NCBI GenBank assembly: GCA_000741495.1
Contig: JGZV01000001.1
Coordinates: forward strand, 523,507 to 587,506
DNA length: 64,000 bases
Source of the DNA: Bifidobacterium thermophilum
GTDB taxonomy: Bacteria; Actinomycetota; Actinomycetes; Actinomycetales; Bifidobacteriaceae
Reading direction: 5' to 3'
The notes below the pieces were generated by a model. That model had not been told where the DNA came from. It saw nothing but the letters and a program-made list of their open reading frames with translations, and did no database searches. Below are positions 1 to 7,518 of this stretch, piece after piece (positions within the stretch are counted from its first letter, which is position 1; each line of letters begins with the position of its first letter). Position numbers and translations under genes: made by a program.

Positions 1-1702
1 GCCGCACGCCTGAAACCACGGTGTCGCCGAACTGCCGCCACGCTTGGACGACCGGAATGCGAACGGTTTCATACCGTCCGCCGGTTGCGGTCTGGTCGAT
101 GACGGGATACCACGGCAGGAATCCCATGGTGTCACGCAACCGCAATCCTGTGATGATGATGCCGCCAATCACGGTGACGACTGCGAAAGCGATGCCGCGT
201 ACCGTTGCGGCCAAACGTCGGCGCGTGCAACGGTTCGGGGTCGGGATGCACGAGACAACGGCGAGTACGGCAACTGTAACACGTGCGACTCGCGGCCACC
301 ACATGCGCTCGCTGTGGACGAGCAGCGTCAGCCATTGGACGGCCAGCTCAAGGGCGATCATGACGGTCGCGGCACGTACAACGAGACCGGTGACGGCGGT
401 GAGTGGTGACGGCGGTATGGAAGCACGCGTGCTGTCGTGGTGGTGACGACGCCGGTTGCCGTGTCGTTGATTCCCGATGGTGATGTGGCGTACGTGGGGT
501 TCTGGCTCATGTTCCGCACTGTCATCGAGGTCGTGCCGTTGCAGCCGGTAATCCTGGTTCGCGGATACGCAGACCACGCGCACATCCGTCTGTCCGGCGG
601 TGTGCAGTCGCGCAATCAGCTTGTTTGCCGTGGGTTGTGCCGTGATTACCACTACACTGACGGGCATGTGTTGGGCGGCGGCCGCATGGCATACCGTGGC
701 GGCGGCGTCTTCGCCGCCTCGTGCCGGATCGTCGCGTGCCATGCCGCCATCATCTTGCTGGCGTATGGATGCGATCAGCCGCAATGCTTGGCTTGACCCT
801 GTGGCCACTGCATGACCGTCGGTGATGATGAGTTTGCCGCCGGCATGTTCCAGTCCGGCGGCGAGCAGAACGTACCGGCTCATCGCCTCGTAGGCGATGG
901 CGTCAGCTTGCCTGTCTTCCGTGCAGGAAGCCATATCGCATACCAGCAGCACCGCGTGGACCGTACTACGCGGTACCCGTTTGACAACGAGATGCCCGGC
1001 GCTGGCGCTGCGCTTCCACGCGATATGACGCACTGGATCACCCGGCTCGTATGCGCGCAACCCTGCGAAGCCGAAAGCCGACCGTCCGCCGCCACGAGCC
1101 CCGGAGGCGGTGTCGCCGCGGGTCACGGCAACCGGTCCGGGTTCCGGAACCACAACCAGTTCGGACGCGTCCCGGGTGATTGAACGGACCGCAAACAAGC
1201 CAAGCGGCTCATGCCATGAGGATACGATGGTGACCCGCCGATACCATCCTCGCCCGGTCGGAGCCATACCCGCATACCGGTCCGGATTGAGGCGGATATA
1301 CGCCGCGGATGTCGCGACATCACGCGGACCCGCCACCGTGGCCAACACCCGTTGCCAACGGTTACGGGAAGAACCGTGCATTGAAACCAAACCCTGCGAC
1401 GCAGCCGTACCAACCGGCCATAGCATGTACTGCAGTCCAGCGGCACAAGCGGATAACAGGCACACGCCCGTCCATGCGATCGCCGCCGCAACCAACACCC
1501 GCGCATCAAACGTGAATGCCGCCAGCCACAGCATCAAGGCCGTAAGCATTGTCAGCCAACCGGCAATCGTGGGACGAATCATGCCGCGGCGGAGCGACCA
1601 CGGCACGCCGGCCCGGCGGAGCGCAGCCTGCGACGCAATCGGACGGTTGTCACCCTTGCGATGCTCCCTGACCGCGGTTGTAGCCCGCCGAACGCCCGTC
1701 AT
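1..1702 (-). CDS. DUF58 protein with extra C-terminal membrane region (partial, runs off left edge)
   Basis: Reading the minus strand from the ATG at 1702 gives 567 open codons to the window edge, with no stop; the C-terminus is missing. Residues 45-63 and 69-90 are two membrane segments. The DUF58 signature YEPGDPVRHIAWKRSASAG is at 218-236, followed by a vWA-like strand VLLVCDM near 251. After a His/Arg-rich linker (about 410-430) the frame continues into further hydrophobic segments (about 437-462, 471-487, 500-520), resembling the membrane part of TgpA-type transglutaminase proteins, which DUF58 genes usually have as a separate neighbour. The start lies 4 nt after the moxR stop, so the two are almost certainly co-transcribed. 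The family is linked by inference to MoxR-dependent maturation or envelope functions; no enzyme activity is shown here. Gene fusion is an inference until the 3' end is seen. Confidence 0.75.
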   Translation of the reverse strand, partial: MTGVRRATTAVREHRKGDNRPIASQAALRRAGVPWSLRRGMIRPTIAGWLTMLTALMLWLAAFTFDARVLVAAAIAWTGVCLLSACAAGLQYMLWPVGTAASQGLVSMHGSSRNRWQRVLATVAGPRDVATSAAYIRLNPDRYAGMAPTGRGWYRRVTIVSSWHEPLGLFAVRSITRDASELVVVPEPGPVAVTRGDTASGARGGGRSAFGFAGLRAYEPGDPVRHIAWKRSASAGHLVVKRVPRSTVHAVLLVCDMASCTEDRQADAIAYEAMSRYVLLAAGLEHAGGKLIITDGHAVATGSSQALRLIASIRQQDDGGMARDDPARGGEDAAATVCHAAAAQHMPVSVVVITAQPTANKLIARLHTAGQTDVRVVCVSANQDYRLQRHDLDDSAEHEPEPHVRHITIGNQRHGNRRRHHHDSTRASIPPSPLTAVTGLVVRAATVMIALELAVQWLTLLVHSERMWWPRVARVTVAVLAVVSCIPTPNRCTRRRLAATVRGIAFAVVTVIGGIIITGLRLRDTMGFLPWYPVIDQTATGGRYETVRIPVVQAWRQFGDTVVSGVR

Positions 1703-1706
1703 CGTA

Positions 1707-2678
1707 TTACCTGTCACCGGCATGCGGCACCGGGGTACGTGCGATCAGCGTTTCAACCACGTCGCGGGCACGATCGGTGGCGGATGAGCCGTAACCGGCA
1801 TCCTCCAACACCAGTCGATGAGGCAACACCAGCGGGGCGGCCCAACGCACATCGTCAGGAAGCACGAAATCACGGTTCTCATATAAGGCTTTCGCACGGG
1901 ACATAGCCGCAAGTTGCAAGCTGCCACGCGGCGACACGCCGTACGACACACCGTCCGTATGCCGTGTCCCCGACGTGAGCGCCACCAGGTAGTGCGCGAC
2001 CGGCTGCGAAAGCCGCACACGCGTACACAATTCGCGTATCGCTTGAATGCGTTCGATATCCGCAACCCGATGCAAGCCTTGCAACGGGCGAAACGCGTGA
2101 TCGGACATCACCATCCGTTCCTCGGTTTGCGCTTGCGGATAACCGAAGCGCATGCAGGTCATGAACCGGTCAAGCTGCGCTTCAGGCAGCGGATACGTGC
2201 CTTCAAGCTCAATCGGATTCTGCGTGGCGATAACCATGAACGGCTGGTCAAGATGATGGGTCTGCCCATCCACGCTGACCTGCCCCTCCCCCATCGCCTC
2301 AAGCAGGGCGGACTGCACTTTCGGGTCCGCACGGTTGATTTCGTCAGCGATAACGACATTCGCGAAAATCGGGCCGGGATGAAACACGAACGATTCCGTC
2401 GCACGCGAATACACGTTCATGCCCAGTAAATCCCCCGGCAGCAGGTCAGGCGTGAACTGGATGCGCCGCACCGAGCCGCCGACAGCCGTCGCAAGCCCAC
2501 GTGCGAGCGTGGTTTTCCCCACTCCGGGCACGTCCTCCAGCAGCACATGGCCGCCTGCCACGAGCGTCAGCACTGTCGCTTCAACCACCTGTCGCGGGCA
2601 AGCGAGCGTACTCGCCAACGCATCAACCACCTGATGCGTCGCATCCTGCGCCCGCTTCGGGTCCATCACTGTGACCAT
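1707..2678 (-). CDS. MoxR-family AAA+ ATPase
   Basis: A 323-residue AAA_3 chaperone-like ATPase, the usual length for MoxR proteins. Walker A is GVGKTTLARGLA within LLEDVPGVGKTT; Walker B is VVIADEINRADPK, with the typical follow-on ALLEAMGEGQVSVDG and sensor-1 IATQNPIELEGTYPLPEAQL. I chose the ATG at 2678 because GGGGGAG lies 5-7 nt upstream; the frame is open back to 2759, but that extension has no better ribosome site. MoxR proteins couple ATP hydrolysis to assembly or activation of partner proteins, often vWA/DUF58 proteins, and the DUF58 gene follows after 4 nt. The substrate is not evident from sequence. A small dyad (gatacc...ggtatc, about 2722-2740) sits in the short promoter region but is too weak to call an operator. 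Confidence 0.9.
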   Translation of the reverse strand: MVTVMDPKRAQDATHQVVDALASTLACPRQVVEATVLTLVAGGHVLLEDVPGVGKTTLARGLATAVGGSVRRIQFTPDLLPGDLLGMNVYSRATESFVFHPGPIFANVVIADEINRADPKVQSALLEAMGEGQVSVDGQTHHLDQPFMVIATQNPIELEGTYPLPEAQLDRFMTCMRFGYPQAQTEERMVMSDHAFRPLQGLHRVADIERIQAIRELCTRVRLSQPVAHYLVALTSGTRHTDGVSYGVSPRGSLQLAAMSRAKALYENRDFVLPDDVRWAAPLVLPHRLVLEDAGYGSSATDRARDVVETLIARTPVPHAGDR

Positions 2679-2773
2679 GACGCTCTCCCCCACCTTGTAC
2701 ATCGCGTGCCGGAATGCACGATACCCACCATGGTATCGCTGCGAAATGTCACACAACACCTGGGGACAACAAA

Positions 2774-2797
2774 AGCCCCGGCTGAACAGCCGGGGCT
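2774..2797 (-). terminator. Rho-independent terminator of groES
   Basis: Perfect 10-bp inverted repeat agccccggct / agccggggct with a 4-nt loop; on the minus strand it is followed by a short T run. It starts 18 nt past the groES stop and separates groES from moxR. Confidence 0.85.
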
Positions 2798-2814
2798 TGA
2801 ACGATGACAGAACG

Positions 2815-3108
2815 TCAGTTCAGGATTGCGAGCACGTCACGGGCGGAGACGATCAGATAATCCTCGCCCTGATAGTGCACTTCGGTGCCGCCGTACTTGG
2901 AGTACAGCACCTTGTCGCCGACCTTGACGTCCATCGGGATGCGCTCGCCCTTGTCGTCGCGACGGCCGGGGCCGACAGCCAGCACTTCACCCTGCTGCGG
3001 CTTCTCCTTGGCGTTGTCCGGGATGTACAGGCCCGAAGCGGTCTTGGTTTCGGCTTCCGCCTGCTTGACAATGATCTTGTCTTCCAACGGTGTGAGTGAG
3101 ATCGACAC
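2815..3108 (-). CDS. groES: GroES co-chaperonin (Cpn10)
   Basis: A 97-residue protein covering the whole Cpn10 family: the N-terminal [14 protein letters not shown] strand, the mobile-loop region [17 protein letters not shown] (contacts GroEL), the roof loop [16 protein letters not shown], and the C-terminal [17 protein letters not shown]. It forms the heptameric lid for GroEL-assisted folding in the cytosol. The start is GTG at 3108, preceded at a good distance by AGGAGG. No groEL is present in the window, so groES is monocistronic here. Expression is heat-inducible by inference from the CIRCE operator upstream. Confidence 0.97.
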   Translation of the reverse strand: MSISLTPLEDKIIVKQAEAETKTASGLYIPDNAKEKPQQGEVLAVGPGRRDDKGERIPMDVKVGDKVLYSKYGGTEVHYQGEDYLIVSARDVLAILN

Positions 3109-3212
3109 TGTGGACCTCCTCTTTCTAAGAGAAATCGATACTTCCCGCGCCAGGACATCGCTTTCAAGAGGCTGACGATCACTATCGGCGCCGTCCCTTT
3201 GCGCTATCTCTC

Positions 3213-3241
3213 ATCGTAGCGCGTTGTTAGCACTCTGCCAA
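3213..3241 (-). promoter_or_regulatory. groES promoter (-35 TTGGCA, 17 nt, -10 TACGAT)
   Basis: Minus-strand hexamers TTGGCA (3241-3236) and TACGAT (3218-3213) are separated by exactly 17 nt and overlap the CIRCE operator, so HrcA bound there would occlude RNA polymerase. The 5' UTR would be about 100 nt. Confidence 0.6.
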
Positions 3242-3253
3242 CTCGAGTGCTAA
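3227..3253. promoter_or_regulatory. CIRCE operator (HrcA binding site)
   Basis: Perfect TTAGCACTC-N9-GAGTGCTAA, matching the CIRCE consensus exactly. CIRCE is the binding site of the HrcA repressor, which is inactivated by heat stress through GroE availability. Confidence 0.97.
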
Positions 3254-3292
3254 CGCTGAGAGTGAAAACCGCGGAAAACCGGCGTTTACCGG

Positions 3293-4573
3293 TCACGATA
3301 CGCGACGCTTCAGCGCGGCACGCAGGTTCTGTCCAAGCGAATCCGAAGTCGCTTCAGGCACATCCACCCGGGCATGCTCTTCGGCACGGTGGAAGGTATC
3401 GGCGTTGTTCATCGGCACATCATGCGCTTGGGCGTGACCAGTGGATTGGCCGCCGTTGCCGGCCTTCTTGGCAGTCTCACCGGCGTCGATATCCTTGGCA
3501 TCCACCGGCACGGCTTTGGCGACCTGCTTGGTCGACTTGATCTCCAAGCTCTCGGGCACCGCCGTTGTTGCCGGCTCATCGGCGTGGTTGCGCGGCGCAC
3601 CCCACGAGAAGGAGATGAGATCCTGATGGCGTTCAGCGGCCATGTCAAACACGTCGAGTGTTGTCGCCGGGCTGACGCGGCTGAGCTCCACGGTCACATC
3701 CTTGGGTTCGGCAGGAGCGGCCTGGGCGTTCGGCGCACGATGGTCGTCACGTGCCGTCGTCTGAGATTCCCGCGACGCTTCGGGCGATTCAACCGCTTCA
3801 TACTCGTGTCGCGCTTCCTGCACGTCAACCACTTGCGCATCGACCGGCTGGGCGTCCTGCACCGCTTGCGTCTGCTGCCGCTGCTGCGCTTGCGCCGCCT
3901 TACGGGCGAGCGCCCGATCGCGTTCCGCCAAGGTCTGTTCAACCGCCTGATGGATTTCACGCTGCTCCATAATGCCGGTTTCCACGGTGTCGGCACCAGC
4001 CGGGGCCCCGGCCTGCGAAGACGCGGCATCCGCCGTGGCTGACTTGCCGGGCACGGCAGCTTGCTTGCGTGCCATAACGGCGTGCGTCTGACGTTCCTGC
4101 CGCAGCGCTTGGGCCACTTTGTGCTCCCACTGGCGGGCGTGACGGCTTGCCCGCACACCTAAGGCCAGTGTCAGCAGCATCAGTGCGAACGGAATCAGTG
4201 CGAACGCCATCGGGAAATGCAGCAGGTACGCCGCAACCGCGACGATGACAACGGCAAGCGCGAGTACCGCGACAACGATACGACGATGACGAATCGACGC
4301 ACGGCGCAAGCGACGTACCTCGGCGATATGCTCGTGGGATACTCGAACCTGTGCCTGTGCTGGCATCGCAGCCCCTTTCGTCACCGGCGGATGCTCATCG
4401 GAAAACCTGGTCCCGCTGTGCTCATCAATCAGATGCAGCGATGGGGAAAACCGGTCCTGACGGCGTCTGATCACCCGCTTCATGCTGTCGGCTGTCCTCG
4501 TGGGCAGCCATCCAATGATGAAGACCACCAGTACGGCAAGTACGACAATCGTACTGATGTCCTCGTAATCCAT
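3293..4573 (-). CDS. SepX/GLPR-like membrane protein, probable divisome or polarity factor
   Basis: A 426-residue protein. One N-terminal membrane helix (about 7-24) is followed by a juxtamembrane segment RRRQDRFSPSLHLID, resembling the DRFS-x-x-R/H-x-L motif of actinobacterial SepX/GLPR proteins. Two closely spaced helices lie at about 98-145, then a long charged, Gln/Ala-rich cytoplasmic tail with a conserved-looking patch (LISFSWGAPRNHADEP...PESLEIKSTKQVAKAVPV, two parts). The neighbouring rimJ-like gene, 5-FTHF cyclo-ligase, FmdB and SAF genes reproduce the Streptomyces/Mycobacterium sepX (Rv0996) neighbourhood. SepX and GLPR help position or stabilise the division machinery. Assignment rests on synteny and a short motif. 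No Shine-Dalgarno precedes the ATG; TATTCT ends 8 nt before it, so the mRNA may be leaderless (inference). Confidence 0.6.
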   Translation of the reverse strand: MDYEDISTIVVLAVLVVFIIGWLPTRTADSMKRVIRRRQDRFSPSLHLIDEHSGTRFSDEHPPVTKGAAMPAQAQVRVSHEHIAEVRRLRRASIRHRRIVVAVLALAVVIVAVAAYLLHFPMAFALIPFALMLLTLALGVRASRHARQWEHKVAQALRQERQTHAVMARKQAAVPGKSATADAASSQAGAPAGADTVETGIMEQREIHQAVEQTLAERDRALARKAAQAQQRQQTQAVQDAQPVDAQVVDVQEARHEYEAVESPEASRESQTTARDDHRAPNAQAAPAEPKDVTVELSRVSPATTLDVFDMAAERHQDLISFSWGAPRNHADEPATTAVPESLEIKSTKQVAKAVPVDAKDIDAGETAKKAGNGGQSTGHAQAHDVPMNNADTFHRAEEHARVDVPEATSDSLGQNLRAALKRRVS

Positions 4574-4600
4574 AATTTATAAGAATAGAAGACCTATCTG

Positions 4601-4620
4601 AAAAAACAGCTTGCTGAGCT
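4601..4620 (-). terminator. Weak terminator after rimJ-like gene
   Basis: Minus-strand AGCTCAGCAAGCT followed by TTTTTT, about 40 nt beyond the stop of the acetyltransferase gene. The stem is only 4 bp, so efficiency is doubtful. Confidence 0.35.
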
Positions 4621-4661
4621 TATGGGCGTGTCGCGTTCGCTAACGGCATATCGGCAATGCG

Positions 4662-5300
4662 TCATGCGGCAGGCAGTCTCCCGTCGGCGAGCGCTTGCGC
4701 CAAGCCGCCTTGCGGACGGTCTTCGGCAAATAGCGCGTAGGATTCATGGTCTCGCCATTGCCCGTTGACATACATGTAGCGGCGACGCAAACCCTCATCA
4801 ATCGCGCCGAGTTTCTGCGGCACGCGCCGTGAACGCCGGTTCTGTGGAAGAATCGCGATTTCGATGCGATGCAGTTTCGGCCCGTCCGCAGCGTCGAACG
4901 CCCAGTCGGCGAGCACGGCCACGGCGAGCGGGGCGATACCATGACCGGCCATCTCGCGGTCCACCCAATAGCCGACCAGCCCGGTACGTATTGCACCGTA
5001 GGCGATGGCGCCGAGCGAGACCTGCCCGACGATGCGCGTGCCATCGGTGATGAGGAACAACGCTGCGGTACCGTCACGCTCGTACTCGCGTTGGGCGTGA
5101 ATCCACTCGTTGAATGACAGTCCAGGGCCGCCGAGCGGATCATCGGACTGCCATGGTTTGAGCCAGTCACGGTTGCGCCAGCGCAGGGATTGCAATTCGT
5201 CTTCGTCGCCAAGCGTGCATGGTCGCAGCGTGAGCGGCAGCGTGCCTTCGGGGGGCGTGCAACGCCTGAGGCATGATGAATTCGCGCGGCCGCCGACCAT
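4662..5300 (-). CDS. rimJ: RimJ/RimL-type GNAT N-acetyltransferase (5' end frameshifted)
   Basis: The open frame gives 212 residues with a full GNAT fold: LTLRPCTLGDEDELQSLRWR and NRDWLKPWQSDDP at the start (typical of RimJ: Arg-Pro then Trp-Leu-x-Pro-Trp), the central VGQVSLGAI strand, GLVGYWVDREMAGHGIAPLA covering the acetyl-CoA loop, and ILPQNRRSRRVPQKLG as the C-terminal signature. It likely acetylates N-termini or a small substrate; RimJ itself modifies ribosomal protein S5, but the substrate here is unknown. The first ~18 residues (MVGGRANSSCLRR) do not look native. A more natural N-terminus (MSVFQSLRGRIHGRRPREF) lies in another frame from 5334 and joins this one if one C is removed from the six-C run at 5250-5255. 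The gene sits upstream of the SepX-like gene on the same strand. Confidence 0.8.
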   Translation of the reverse strand: MVGGRANSSCLRRCTPPEGTLPLTLRPCTLGDEDELQSLRWRNRDWLKPWQSDDPLGGPGLSFNEWIHAQREYERDGTAALFLITDGTRIVGQVSLGAIAYGAIRTGLVGYWVDREMAGHGIAPLAVAVLADWAFDAADGPKLHRIEIAILPQNRRSRRVPQKLGAIDEGLRRRYMYVNGQWRDHESYALFAEDRPQGGLAQALADGRLPAA

Positions 5301-5334
5301 GGATTCTGCCGCGCAATGATTGAAACACTGACAT
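5250..5334 (-). other. Probable displaced 5' end of the rimJ-like gene
   Basis: From ATG 5334 (or ATG 5343) the minus-strand frame encodes MSVFQSLRGRIHGRRPREF then IMPQALHAP, reaching the GGGGGG run (plus strand 5250-5255). Deleting one base of that run continues directly into EGTLPLTLRPC of the acetyltransferase. Without that correction this frame is uninterrupted but unrelated. Confidence 0.4.
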
Positions 5335-5443
5335 CGTTTTCATTGTGCCACGGGTTGTGCGGACGGTTGCGGCAATCCCGCGCGTGTCCGAAAACGTATC
5401 ATGCACGGCCGCGCCTTCCGACGGTCGTGGTATCTGTGGGGGC

Positions 5444-6121
5444 ATGAGCATCACCGACGCTTCCCCCGCTTCCGTTGAGCCGGCCATGAGCGGCGGCAAC
5501 GCGGCAATCGCTGCTGCCAAACGTGCCGCCCGACATGCCGCGCTGGCACGACGCAAGACCGTCACCGCCACAGAATTCACGCAGGCACGGCACGCGCTGG
5601 GCCGGTATGCTGGGCTCCTGTGCCGCGCGCTGCCCGAACATGCCACGGTGGCCGCGTACGCGTCCATGGGGACCGAACCACCGATGGATGACGTGTTGGC
5701 CGACCTGCTTGACGCCGGTATGCGCGTCCTGGTGCCGCGACTGGGACCGGGGGCGGATGACGCTCCGGCGTGGAGTGAGCTGGATGGTCTTGCGTCACTG
5801 CACGATATGCCCCGCAGCGGGACAGGCGGTTTGCGGCCGCGAGAGCCCGGCACCCGAGTCTTGGCGGCGGAAGCGCTCAACGAGGCGGCGCTCATCCTGG
5901 TGCCCGCCTTCGCCATCGATACGCACGGGATCAGGCTCGGCCGTGGCGCCGGATGGTATGATCGCGCCCTCACGCACGCCTCACCGTCAGCACGCATCGT
6001 CGGCGTATGCTGGCCGTGGGAGTTGACGGATACGCCCGTCCCCCACGTCGGCCATGACGTACCTGTTCACGGTGTCCTCACCCCGGCAGGGCTACGCATG
6101 ATTCGCCCGCTGGGCGCATGA
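5444..6121 (+). CDS. 5-formyltetrahydrofolate cyclo-ligase
   Basis: 225 residues. Recognisable family features: N-terminal basic helix with AAKRAARHAALARRKTV (substrate/ATP-contacting Lys and Arg), VAAYASMGTEPPMDDVLADL, the strand VLVPRLGPG, LILVPAFAIDTHGIRLGRG and GAGWYDRAL (the G-x-G-x-G-x-Y-D loop that binds ATP). The enzyme converts 5-formyl-THF to 5,10-methenyl-THF using ATP and clears an inhibitory folate. The frame is open upstream to 5345; I chose ATG 5444, which has GTGGGGG just before it and fits the family start, although ATG 5489 is possible. It is divergent from the rimJ-like gene; the overlap of the longest ORFs leaves the exact promoter unclear. Confidence 0.92.
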   Translation: MSITDASPASVEPAMSGGNAAIAAAKRAARHAALARRKTVTATEFTQARHALGRYAGLLCRALPEHATVAAYASMGTEPPMDDVLADLLDAGMRVLVPRLGPGADDAPAWSELDGLASLHDMPRSGTGGLRPREPGTRVLAAEALNEAALILVPAFAIDTHGIRLGRGAGWYDRALTHASPSARIVGVCWPWELTDTPVPHVGHDVPVHGVLTPAGLRMIRPLGA

Positions 6122-6223
6122 TTCCGGTTCGCGGACCGAGAACATCATCGCTGTCACCGATTCGACTAGGATGTGAACAGATTACGTAACACACCGACCT
6201 GTCGATTTCGTGGAGGGACCATC

Positions 6224-6412
6224 GTGCCAACCTATCATTACCGTTGCAAGAACTGTGGCTATGATTTCACCGAGCAGCAGTCATTCAGCGACGAACCGAT
6301 CACCGTATGCCCGCAGTGCGGCCAAGAGCAGGTGCACAAGGTCTACGCAGCGCCTTCCATCGAATTCAAAGGCAGCGGCTTCTACCGTACGGATCGCGGC
6401 AGCTCGAAGTAA
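6224..6412 (+). CDS. FmdB-family zinc-ribbon protein
   Basis: 62 residues beginning PTYHYRCKNCGYDFTEQQS, with two CxxC knuckles (CKNC and CPQC) forming a zinc ribbon, then VYAAPSIEFKGSGFYRTD, the typical FmdB/CxxC_CXXC_SSSS C-terminal pattern. The start is GTG at 6224, chosen because GGAGGG precedes it and because the family starts at this PTY motif; the longer ORF from 6173 adds residues not found in the family. It follows the cyclo-ligase after about 100 nt, as in mycobacteria. Its function is unknown; a regulatory role is often assigned but not established. Confidence 0.9.
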   Translation: MPTYHYRCKNCGYDFTEQQSFSDEPITVCPQCGQEQVHKVYAAPSIEFKGSGFYRTDRGSSK

Positions 6413-6430
6413 CCAGCATCCGTCATTCAC

Positions 6431-6463
6431 GCCCCCCGGAGCCTCAAGGCACGGGGGCTTTGC
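6431..6463 (+). terminator. Terminator after fmdB-like gene
   Basis: GCCCCC-g-GaGCC TCAA GGCaC-GGGGGC followed by TTTG; a G/C-rich stem with a TCAA loop, 19 nt after the stop codon. Confidence 0.6.
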
Positions 6464-6527
6464 CATCTTCTGACCACAATCACCCGCACAGGTGGCGCCG
6501 CCGGACACCACCAGCCATGATGGGCGC

Positions 6528-7253
6528 ATGAGACAACACGAATCATCCTCACCGTCACACCGCCCACATCTTGGTTTGGCGCAACGCCGCCGCATCGCAA
6601 TCATGCGACGCGTGGCACGCACCCTACTCATCGCCATCGCCGTGTTCAGTATCCTGCAATGCGTCACCGCCACCGTCGCCACCCAACCCATGTTGAGCAC
6701 CACCGGCAATATCACACGCGGGCAACGGCTGACCGCCAACGACGTGACCGTCATCACCGTGCCGGCGCACACGTCATTCGCCAACGCGCCAACCGAACCC
6801 AAACACATCGAATCCCGCATCGCCCTCGTGGACATGCCGGCCGGCACACTGGTCCTGCCGTCGCACATCCGCGGAACACCAGTCGCCCCGGAAGGCACCA
6901 CCGTCATCGAAACACGACTGGCAAGCAGGCCGGAAGGTGTTGACGCCGGCGACGAAATCGACCTGATGATCGGACAGGCGTGCGCCAGCATCATGCCCGA
7001 TACGTCCGACGCGTCGGAAACGCCGGAAACACCGGAATCATCCGAAACACCGGACGGGCAGCATGCGCAAGATACCGCACCAACAACACCGAGCCGTCAA
7101 TGCACCATCGCCACGCAAGCGACACTCATCGCCTTCAGCCAGCGCACAGACGGCACCACCGCAGACAGCGCATCCATCGCCATGCGCCCCGAAGAAGCAC
7201 TCACCATCATGAGTCTGCCCGACAGCCTGCCGGTCATCGCCACGCGACGGTAA
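6528..7253 (+). CDS. SAF-domain membrane-anchored protein
   Basis: 241 residues: basic N-terminus, one membrane helix (about residues 26-47, RTLLIAIAVFSILQCVT), then a SAF-like domain (GNITRGQRLTANDVTVITVP; IALVDMPAGTLVLPSHI) as found in CpaB/FlgA-type proteins, and a low-complexity Thr/Pro/Glu linker. Ends PDSLPVIATRR. The SAF fold often binds polysaccharide or acts in pilus or flagellar assembly; in this actinobacterial cluster the role is unknown. Start ATG 6528 (GATGGG ahead of it) is preferred over 6492. The coding strand is C- and A-rich and poor in G. Confidence 0.8.
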   Translation: MRQHESSSPSHRPHLGLAQRRRIAIMRRVARTLLIAIAVFSILQCVTATVATQPMLSTTGNITRGQRLTANDVTVITVPAHTSFANAPTEPKHIESRIALVDMPAGTLVLPSHIRGTPVAPEGTTVIETRLASRPEGVDAGDEIDLMIGQACASIMPDTSDASETPETPESSETPDGQHAQDTAPTTPSRQCTIATQATLIAFSQRTDGTTADSASIAMRPEEALTIMSLPDSLPVIATRR

Positions 7254-7311
7254 GACACGACGCCGCCAAACGGCAAGCCAGCGGGTCGGCGCAGCGCATC
7301 AGCACGACACG

Positions 7312-7518
7312 TCAGTGCCCGCGCTCGCTGAACACCGCCCAATGAGGCGGCAGTTCGCCCAAAATCCGCTGATCGTCATCGGCGGCACGCTGTTCGGCGG
7401 TCAAGGTGTCGGACGGTTCAAGTTTGACACCATCCGCATCAAAACGCTCCGTACCCTGCAACGTCACCCGGTGGTGGCGACGCGGGGTACGACGATGCGA
7501 ATCATACGCGGGCGCCAT
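7312..7518 (-). CDS. Small conserved-looking protein, function unknown
   Basis: 68 residues (APAYDSHRRTPRRHHRV at the start, then LQGTERFDADGVKLEPSD, ending ELPPHWAVFSERGH). No membrane segment, no known motif; basic N-terminal third, acidic middle. The ATG overlaps the upstream stop codon (TGATG), with GGGGAGG 4 nt before it, so it is translationally coupled to the 1,204-residue protein. A GTG three bases earlier is an alternative start. Tight coupling suggests it works with the large protein. Confidence 0.65.
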   Translation of the reverse strand: MAPAYDSHRRTPRRHHRVTLQGTERFDADGVKLEPSDTLTAEQRAADDDQRILGELPPHWAVFSERGH

